Origin: UBA3839 sp902776985
Lineage (GTDB): Bacteria > Bacteroidota > Bacteroidia > Bacteroidales > Bacteroidaceae
Direction: 5' to 3'
Assembly (NCBI GenBank): GCA_902776985.1
Contig: CACYSD010000002.1
Location: 1-64,000, forward strand
Length of the DNA stretch: 64,000 bases
The position numbers were made by a program, and so were the translations under genes. Positions 56,153 through 61,235 of the stretch are shown here, one piece after another. Numbering within the stretch: the first letter of the stretch is position 1; every line of letters starts with the position of its first letter. Below the pieces are notes generated by a model. The model was not told the origin of the DNA and ran no database searches. It saw nothing but the letters and a program-made list of their open reading frames with translations.

Positions 56153-57583
56153 CTACAGTTCCTCAAGTATTCTTACCATGTGTTTCCACACCATCTCTAC
56201 TGTCGGAATGAGCAGACATTCATCTGGAGAATGCACACCTCTAAGGGTTGGACCGACGCTGATCATATCCATTCCCGGATACTTCTCGCTGAAGAGTCCA
56301 CATTCGAGTCCTGCGTGGATGGCACGCACCACAGGTTCCTTGTCGAAGAGTTCGCGGTAGGTCTTTGTAGCCACCTTCAGCAGGTGTGAATCCATATTGG
56401 GTTTCCAGCCAGGATAGCCGTCTGCCACGTTGACTTCCGCACCAGCCAGTTGGAATGCAGCCGCCACGGTGTTGCAGACATTCTTCAGCGAACTTGCTGT
56501 GCTGCTGCGCTGGCTTGTCACAATCTTCACGCTATTGTCTTCGGTACGTATGCTTGCCAGGTTGCTGCTGGTCTCTACCAGCCCCTTGATGTCCTGGTTC
56601 ATCTCAAGCACACCGTTGTGCACAGCCTGGAGCGCCCAGATGATGTTGCGTGCACTCTTCTGGTCGATAGCGTCTGAAGTGTTGGCAGAGTCGGATTCAA
56701 GGTTGCAATGCATATTGGTTTCCTCAATATGGAACTCATCAGCCACCTCGGCTGCGAACACATTGAAGTCAACCCTCACATTCTCCTTTTCAGCCATAGG
56801 CACAGCGAACGTAGCCTCTGCGTCACGTGGAATAGCGTTGTGCAGATTACCACCACTGATGCTGATCAGTCTGGCATCGTATTTGTTCCAGATGTTATAG
56901 AGGAAACGCACCAGGAGCTTGTTGGCGTTTGCACGGTTCTTGTTGATATCGTCGCCAGAGTGTCCGCCTTTCAGTTTGTCGAAGTTTACCTTCAGCACGA
57001 TGTATCCCTGCGGCACAGCCTCACGGTCGAAGGTGAACTTAATGTCAGAGTTGGCACCGCCGGCACATCCGACGAAAATCTCACCCTCATCCTCGCTGTC
57101 GAGGTTGATGAGATATTTGCCTGTCATGAATCCCGGTTCGATGGCAAAGGCACCGGTGAGACCAGTTTCCTCGTCACGAGTGAAGAGACATTCCAGCGGT
57201 CCGTGCTTGAGCGACTCGTCGGTCAGGGCAGCCATCGCCATAGCTATACCGATGCCGTCGTCTGCACCGAGAGTAGTGCCCTTGGCTCTGAGCCAGTCAC
57301 CGTCCTCGTAAGCCTCGATAGGCATGGTCATGAAGTCGAACGCCAGGTCTTTCAGTTTCTCACACACCATATCCATGTGAGCCTGGAGCACTACTCCATC
57401 TTTACTTTCACAACCAGGTGATGCAGGCTTGGAAATCAACACATTACCAGCTGCATCAACCTTACATCCAAAACCATTGTTCTTAGCAAATTCCTTCAGG
57501 AATTCTATCATCGCCTCCTCGTGTTTTGAAGGACGAGGCACCTTGTTAATCTGAGAGAAATAATTAAAAATCTGGTTTACCAT
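56153..57583 (-). CDS. pepD: aminoacyl-histidine dipeptidase
   Basis: Zinc M20-family dipeptidase (carnosinase-type) that cleaves Xaa-His dipeptides. 476 residues; metal-site motifs LQAHMDMVCEK (His of the metal-1 pair), TLGADDGIGIAMAMA (bridging Asp), RDEETGLTGAF (catalytic Glu) and GVHSPDECL near the end. The dimerisation domain contains the conserved SISGGNLHNAIPRDAEA. The gene begins six bases after a tandem array that takes up its upstream region, and may be co-transcribed with the 61-aa gene. Confidence 0.94.
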   Translation of the reverse strand: MVNQIFNYFSQINKVPRPSKHEEAMIEFLKEFAKNNGFGCKVDAAGNVLISKPASPGCESKDGVVLQAHMDMVCEKLKDLAFDFMTMPIEAYEDGDWLRAKGTTLGADDGIGIAMAMAALTDESLKHGPLECLFTRDEETGLTGAFAIEPGFMTGKYLINLDSEDEGEIFVGCAGGANSDIKFTFDREAVPQGYIVLKVNFDKLKGGHSGDDINKNRANANKLLVRFLYNIWNKYDARLISISGGNLHNAIPRDAEATFAVPMAEKENVRVDFNVFAAEVADEFHIEETNMHCNLESDSANTSDAIDQKSARNIIWALQAVHNGVLEMNQDIKGLVETSSNLASIRTEDNSVKIVTSQRSSTASSLKNVCNTVAAAFQLAGAEVNVADGYPGWKPNMDSHLLKVATKTYRELFDKEPVVRAIHAGLECGLFSEKYPGMDMISVGPTLRGVHSPDECLLIPTVEMVWKHMVRILEEL

Positions 57584-57589
57584 ATATTA

Positions 57590-57750
57590 GTTTTTGAGTT
57601 TTTAAGTTTTTGAGTTTTTAAGTTTTTGAGTTTTTAAGTTTTTGAGTTTTTAAGTTTTTAAGTTTTTGAGTTTTTAAGTTTTTGAGTTCGTAAGTTTTTG
57701 AGTTCTTAAGTTTTTGAGTTCTTAAGTTTTTGAGTTCTTAAGTTTTTGAG
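57590..57750. repeat. 16-bp tandem array upstream of pepD
   Basis: About ten copies of TTTTTGAGTTTTTAAG, with the right-hand units carrying TTC in place of TTT (TTCTTAAGTTTTTGAG). It joins the 3' end of the 61-aa gene to the pepD start. Related words occur at 43229 and 46035. Confidence 0.9.
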
Positions 57751-57923
57751 CGTGCAGCCTTATCCTGGCTTTGCACACATGTGATGCCGCGGTCGCGGAG
57801 AGCCTTGTTGCCTGAAACATGGGAGTTTGGAAACTTCCCTTTTTTAGAGAAAAACACCCTGATTCCAAGAAAAGCGACGGCTATTGCAACAATTATGAGC
57901 GAAAGAATGATTGTTTTCCACAT
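57738..57923 (-). CDS. small conserved membrane protein
   Basis: 61 residues: one N-terminal membrane helix (about 3-24, KTIILSLIIVAIAVAFLGIRV) and a basic tail with KKGKFPNSHVSGNKALRDRG and a Cys at about 49. Similar short proteins recur in Bacteroidales, to my knowledge, without known function. The last three residues (SKT) and the stop are encoded by the first unit of the tandem array, so the original end was probably different. It has a consensus promoter sharing its core with the divergent ompH promoter. Confidence 0.75.
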   Translation of the reverse strand: MWKTIILSLIIVAIAVAFLGIRVFFSKKGKFPNSHVSGNKALRDRGITCVQSQDKAARSKT

Positions 57924-57931
57924 TTTTTGTA

Positions 57932-57973
57932 TAAATTTGCAGCAAAGTTACTCTCTTCGCGAGAATTTTCAAA
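57932..57973. promoter_or_regulatory. overlapping divergent promoters of the 61-aa gene and ompH
   Basis: Plus: TAAATTTG (57932-57939) for ompH. Minus: TTTG (57970-57973), 19-nt spacer, TAACTTTG (57943-57950) for the 61-aa gene. The two -7 boxes are three bases apart and face each other, so the two starts fall within each other's box. Confidence 0.7.
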
Positions 57974-58015
57974 GTTTTTACTGCAAATAATCATTAAAAA
58001 TCACACATAGAACAA

Positions 58016-58648
58016 ATGAAAAAACTTACATTCATTGCAGGAATCTGCATCATTGCCACAGGCATCCTCGCTTCATGCGGAGGAAAAGCTACAGACAAGG
58101 AAGAAAACAACAACGAGCAGGAAGCCGTTGAGACCAAAGAAGTCAGCAACACCAACGTAAAGGGTCACGAACTCAAAATTGCATACGTTCTGCTCGACAC
58201 ACTCCAAAACCAATACCAGTTCTTCAAGGACGTGAACGACGAACTCGAGAAGAAAGCCAAGGCTGCAGAGTCACAGGTGAAGCAGGCAGAGAACAAGGTA
58301 GTGCAGCTTCAGAACCAGATCCAGAAGAAGGTGCAGTCGAACCAGTACACCACTGAGGAGCAGTACACAGCCGACCAGCGTGCACTCCAGCAACTCTACG
58401 AGAAGGGACAGCAGCTTCAGAACCGTCTCACCCTCGAGATTCAGACAGAGACAGGCAAGCGTCTCCAGGAAGTTTCGGACACCATCAAGAACTTCATGGA
58501 CAACTATGCCAAGAAGAAAGGCTACGACTTTGTCTTCAGCAAGACTGCAGGCATCGACCACCTCATCTACGCTGCCCCATCCTACGACATCACCAACGAA
58601 GTCGTTGCTGCCCTCAACAAGCGCTACAAGAAAAAAGCAGGCAAATAA
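58016..58648 (+). CDS. OmpH/Skp-family lipoprotein chaperone
   Basis: 210 residues: lipoprotein signal with Cys at residue 21 (GILASC), an Asn/Glu-rich linker, then the Skp fold: KIAYVLLDTLQNQYQFFKDV, a long coiled-coil tentacle region (about 70-160, Gln/Lys-rich) and a C-terminal YDFVFSKTAGIDHLIYAAPS. Skp-like proteins hold outer-membrane proteins in the periplasm; lipidation would anchor this one. Monocistronic with a terminator. Confidence 0.92.
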   Translation: MKKLTFIAGICIIATGILASCGGKATDKEENNNEQEAVETKEVSNTNVKGHELKIAYVLLDTLQNQYQFFKDVNDELEKKAKAAESQVKQAENKVVQLQNQIQKKVQSNQYTTEEQYTADQRALQQLYEKGQQLQNRLTLEIQTETGKRLQEVSDTIKNFMDNYAKKKGYDFVFSKTAGIDHLIYAAPSYDITNEVVAALNKRYKKKAGK

Positions 58649-58659
58649 TAAACAAGGTA

Positions 58660-58879
58660 TTAATAATACGCAAATCGCACCGTCAAATCATTGGCGGTGC
58701 GATTCTTTATTGCATCCGCTGCCACGCTAACCGGCAACTGACGCTTGGCAGCCATCATTATGCGCTTCCCTTTCGCTGAAGGATATTGGCGGTTTACAAA
58801 CTGACTGGCAATTTCCTCAGCCTGTTCAGAGGTAATAACGTCAGCCATTGCAATCATGCTGACGATTAAATTTTCCCAT
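58660..58879 (-). pseudogene. remnant of a C10-family cysteine protease N-terminus
   Basis: The open frame 58660-58857 encodes ITSEQAEEIASQFVNRQYPS and AAKRQLPVS, which resemble the start of C10 (streptopain-like) propeptides. Upstream, codons in this frame read IVSMIAMADV like a signal peptide tail, but the only initiator (ATG at 58879, MGKF) is one base out of frame. The 3' end runs straight into the ompH terminator, and the protease domain is missing. Best read as a frameshifted, truncated relic. A small propeptide-like inhibitor is the less likely alternative. Confidence 0.45.
58673..58710 (+). terminator. ompH terminator
   Basis: AATCGCACCG (58673-58682) pairs with CGGTGCGATT (58695-58704), followed by a T-rich stretch. 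Confidence 0.8.
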
Positions 58880-58987
58880 TTTTGCCAACTCTACCGAAAA
58901 ATAGTAACTGTCTTTTTTACGTAAAATGCATCGCTTTTTCCACATGCTTTTTCCGTACGTGAAGACCGCATTAATACTGGGTTTCAC

Positions 58988-59156
58988 AAAAAGTAAAAAA
59001 GTAAAAAAGTAAAAAAGTAAATTTTTTCTATGTCAAATTTGCTTTATATTATATATATATATATATAATATAAGAAAAAAAATAATACTATTATTATTCA
59101 TAAAAATTTACTTTTTTACTTTTTTACTTTTTTACTTTTTTACTTTTTTACTTTTT
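58988..59156. repeat. tandem arm - AT palindrome - inverted tandem arm element
   Basis: Left arm: four AAAAAAGT units (58988-59020). Centre: alternating AT palindrome at 59045-59072. Right arm: six inverted ACTTTTTT units (59106-59156). It occupies the middle of the 840-base gap between the protease relic and pyrB. The plan is that of 26333-26640 but the arm sequences are unrelated. Confidence 0.85.
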
Positions 59157-59492
59157 ATATATCACATTTGCCCATATCTATTCCTGAATATGGAGGTTCT
59201 TCCGCATCAAGTTTGACTCTGAAACCTGGCGTTTGTTAAAAATAGTAAAACGTGAAAATAATTAACTATTAAAGTTAAAATTAACACTCGATTATTTTGT
59301 ACCTTTGTATTGCGAAAAGGGAACAGAAGCACTAGTTGGCACAGATAAAAAATTTTTCAACTATGCTGAAAAAATCTTTTTACCGCGGACAAAGTTTTTT
59401 TATGCTGTAGTGACATTTTTTATACATTTGCAGGCTGATGCTATAGTTCAGAATTTCGCAACTACCTATTTTAACCTAAAACCTATACTATT

Positions 59493-59543
59493 ATGTCAAA
59501 AGTAATTCTTAAATCCAATCTTCAGAACCTTGGGTTCAAGTAG
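59493..59543 (+). CDS. candidate 16-codon ORF in the pyrB upstream region
   Basis: Encodes MSKVILKSNLQNLGFK, similar to the first residues of ribosomal protein L9, but stops after 16 codons. It follows a TACATTTG box by 62 bases. One base out of frame, the reading frame stays open as VEVS and then MDNPSNSRIEREHQ to a stop at 59624. It may be a leader peptide, a decayed gene or chance; there is no conserved context that decides. Confidence 0.25.
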   Translation: MSKVILKSNLQNLGFK

Positions 59544-59641
59544 AAGTAAGCATGGATAATCCGTCCAACAGTAGAATAGAACGAGAACATCAACGTCTTA
59601 GAATGAAGCTGTACGATTTTTTGTGATTTTTAATGCTTATA

Positions 59642-59674
59642 TTTACAATATGTGTAGAAAATTGCGTAAATTTG
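59642..59674 (+). promoter_or_regulatory. pyrB promoter
   Basis: TTTA (59642-59645), a 21-nt spacer and TAAATTTG (59667-59674), 48 bases before pyrB. Confidence 0.65.
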
Positions 59675-59721
59675 CAGGGAATTTGCGAATGTAAGCCAAC
59701 ACTGATTGTATTACTAAATAT

Positions 59722-60639
59722 ATGAATGAAAATAGAAGTATCGTCTCGATTGCTGACTACAGCCGCGAGAAGATAGAATATCTGCTTAACATGGCTGCGG
59801 AGTTCGAACGCCAGCCAAACAGGAAAATCCTTGACGGAAAGGTGGTTGCAACCTTGTTCTTCGAGCCGTCAACCCGTACGCGACTTAGCTTCGAGACCGC
59901 TGCCAACCGGCTGGGTGCAAGGGTTATCGGATTCACCGACCCGAAGGTGACGAGTTCGTCGAAGGGCGAGACGCTGAAGGACACAATCAAGATGGTGAGC
60001 AACTATGCCGACGTGATTGTGATGCGCCACAAGCTGGAGGGTGCTGCTCTCTACGCAAGCGAGGTGACCGACGTGCCTATCATCAATGCCGGCGACGGAA
60101 GTAACCTCCACCCTTCGCAGACAATGCTCGACCTCTACTCCATCTACAAGACTCAGGGAACTCTCGACAACCTGAACATCTATCTTGTGGGTGACCTCAA
60201 GTACGGTCGCACGGTACACTCGCTGCTGATGTCGATGCGCCGCTACAACCCCACTTTCCACTTCATCGCCCCAAAAGAGCTGGAGATGCCGGAGGAGTAC
60301 AAGCTCTACTGCCAGCAGGAGAACATCAAGTATGTGGAGCAGACGGACTTCACCGAAGACACCATTGCTGACGCGGACATCCTGTATATGACACGTGTGC
60401 AGCGTGAGCGCTTCACCGACCTCATGGAGTACGAGCGTGTGAAGGATGCCTACATCCTCCGTGCCGACATGCTGGGCAAGTGCCGCGATAACATGAAGAT
60501 CCTGCATCCGCTGCCTCGTGTGAACGAAATCGAGCAGGATGTTGACGACTCTCCTCACGCATACTACTTCCAGCAGGCAAAGAACGGTCTCTACGCACGC
60601 CAGGCTCTCATCTGCGATGTACTGGGGATGCAACCTTAG
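59722..60639 (+). CDS. pyrB: aspartate carbamoyltransferase catalytic subunit
   Basis: First committed step of de novo pyrimidine synthesis: carbamoyl phosphate plus aspartate. 305 residues; carbamoyl-phosphate site FFEPSTRTRLSFETAANRLG, lid residues in SSSKGETLKDTIKMV, HPSQTMLDLYSI and the aspartate loop DILYMTRVQRERF plus HPLPRVNEI. It pairs with pyrI 59 bases downstream to make the allosteric holoenzyme. Its TAG stop adjoins the G/C-rich repeat copy d. Confidence 0.97.
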   Translation: MNENRSIVSIADYSREKIEYLLNMAAEFERQPNRKILDGKVVATLFFEPSTRTRLSFETAANRLGARVIGFTDPKVTSSSKGETLKDTIKMVSNYADVIVMRHKLEGAALYASEVTDVPIINAGDGSNLHPSQTMLDLYSIYKTQGTLDNLNIYLVGDLKYGRTVHSLLMSMRRYNPTFHFIAPKELEMPEEYKLYCQQENIKYVEQTDFTEDTIADADILYMTRVQRERFTDLMEYERVKDAYILRADMLGKCRDNMKILHPLPRVNEIEQDVDDSPHAYYFQQAKNGLYARQALICDVLGMQP

Positions 60640-60670
60640 ACCCAACCCCTCCCTGTAGAGGGCGGGGTGT
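60639..60670 (+). repeat. G/C-rich palindromic repeat, copy d (pyrB-pyrI)
   Basis: GACCCAACCCCTCCCTGTAG then AGGGCGGGGTGT: palindromic, direct orientation, starting at the last base of the pyrB stop. It pairs with the inverted copy e inside pyrI. Confidence 0.75.
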
Positions 60671-60698
60671 ATATAGATAACAATCAAAAGGAAACAAT

Positions 60699-61235
60699 AT
60701 GGAAAACTATAATAAAGCCCAACTCCAGGATTCTACACCCCTCCATACAGGGAGGGGCAAGGGAGAGGGTCCCAAAGGAAAGGATTTATTGGTTGCCGCA
60801 ATTGAAAACGGAACCGTGATCGACCACATACCAACAAATAAGGTTTTTACCATTGCATCCCTGCTTGAACTCGACAAGTGTGATGACCAGGTGACAATCG
60901 GTAACAACTTCGTGAGTGACAAGATGGGTAAGAAGGGCATCATAAAGATAGCCAACCGCTTCTTCAACGACTCGGAAATAAGCCGCATCGCCGTAGTTTG
61001 CCCTAATATCCGCTTCTGCCTCATTAAGGACTACGACGTGGTGGAGAAGAAGATTGCCGTGCTGCCCGACGAACTGAAAGGAGTGATCCACTGTGCCAAT
61101 CCTGTATGCATCACAAACAACGAACCGATGAAGACCGTGTTCTACGTAACCGACAAGAACGCAGGCGTAGTGAAGTGCCGCTACTGCGGAAAAGAACAGA
61201 ACATTGACAAAGTAAAATTCATTGATAAGATATAA
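60699..61235 (+). CDS. pyrI: aspartate carbamoyltransferase regulatory subunit with repeat-derived insert
   Basis: Binds CTP/ATP and modulates PyrB. 178 residues, about 25 more than E. coli PyrI. Allosteric domain NGTVIDHIPTNKVFTIASLL; zinc site CANPVCITNNEP ... CRYCGKE (C-x4-C and C-x2-C). Residues about 12-25 (STPLHTGRGKGEGP) are encoded by the inverted G/C-rich repeat and interrupt the usual start KAQLQ / LLVAAIENGT. The insertion is in frame and precedes the folded domain. Its stop overlaps the ileS start by one base (TAATG). Confidence 0.94.
   Translation: MENYNKAQLQDSTPLHTGRGKGEGPKGKDLLVAAIENGTVIDHIPTNKVFTIASLLELDKCDDQVTIGNNFVSDKMGKKGIIKIANRFFNDSEISRIAVVCPNIRFCLIKDYDVVEKKIAVLPDELKGVIHCANPVCITNNEPMKTVFYVTDKNAGVVKCRYCGKEQNIDKVKFIDKI
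60733..60773 (-). repeat. G/C-rich repeat copy e, inside pyrI
   Basis: Reverse complement reads GACCCTCTCCCTTGCCCCTC then CCTGTATGGAGGGGTGTAG, sharing CCCTTGCCCCTCCCTG with copy a and CCCTCCCTGTA...GGGGTGTA with copy d. Confidence 0.8.

Larger units (their letters stand above)
59157..59721. other. intergenic region upstream of pyrB with several promoter-like boxes
   Basis: Boxes TACCTTTG (59300-59307), TACATTTG (59423-59430) and TAAATTTG (59667-59674) match the consensus. The first two have no credible gene directly behind them apart from the short ORF at 59493. No terminator or tRNA was found. Confidence 0.5.

Noticed and set aside
57590..57750. Tandem array as a CRISPR array
   Set aside because: The 16-bp units are contiguous without unique spacers and no cas gene is near.
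59305..59505. 66-codon plus-strand frame before pyrB
   Set aside because: Starts at a TTG inside a -7 box, has no recognisable domain, and overlaps promoter-like sequence.
59627..59721. UTP-sensing attenuator before pyrB as in enterobacteria
   Set aside because: No G/C-rich terminator hairpin with a T run lies between the short ORF and pyrB.
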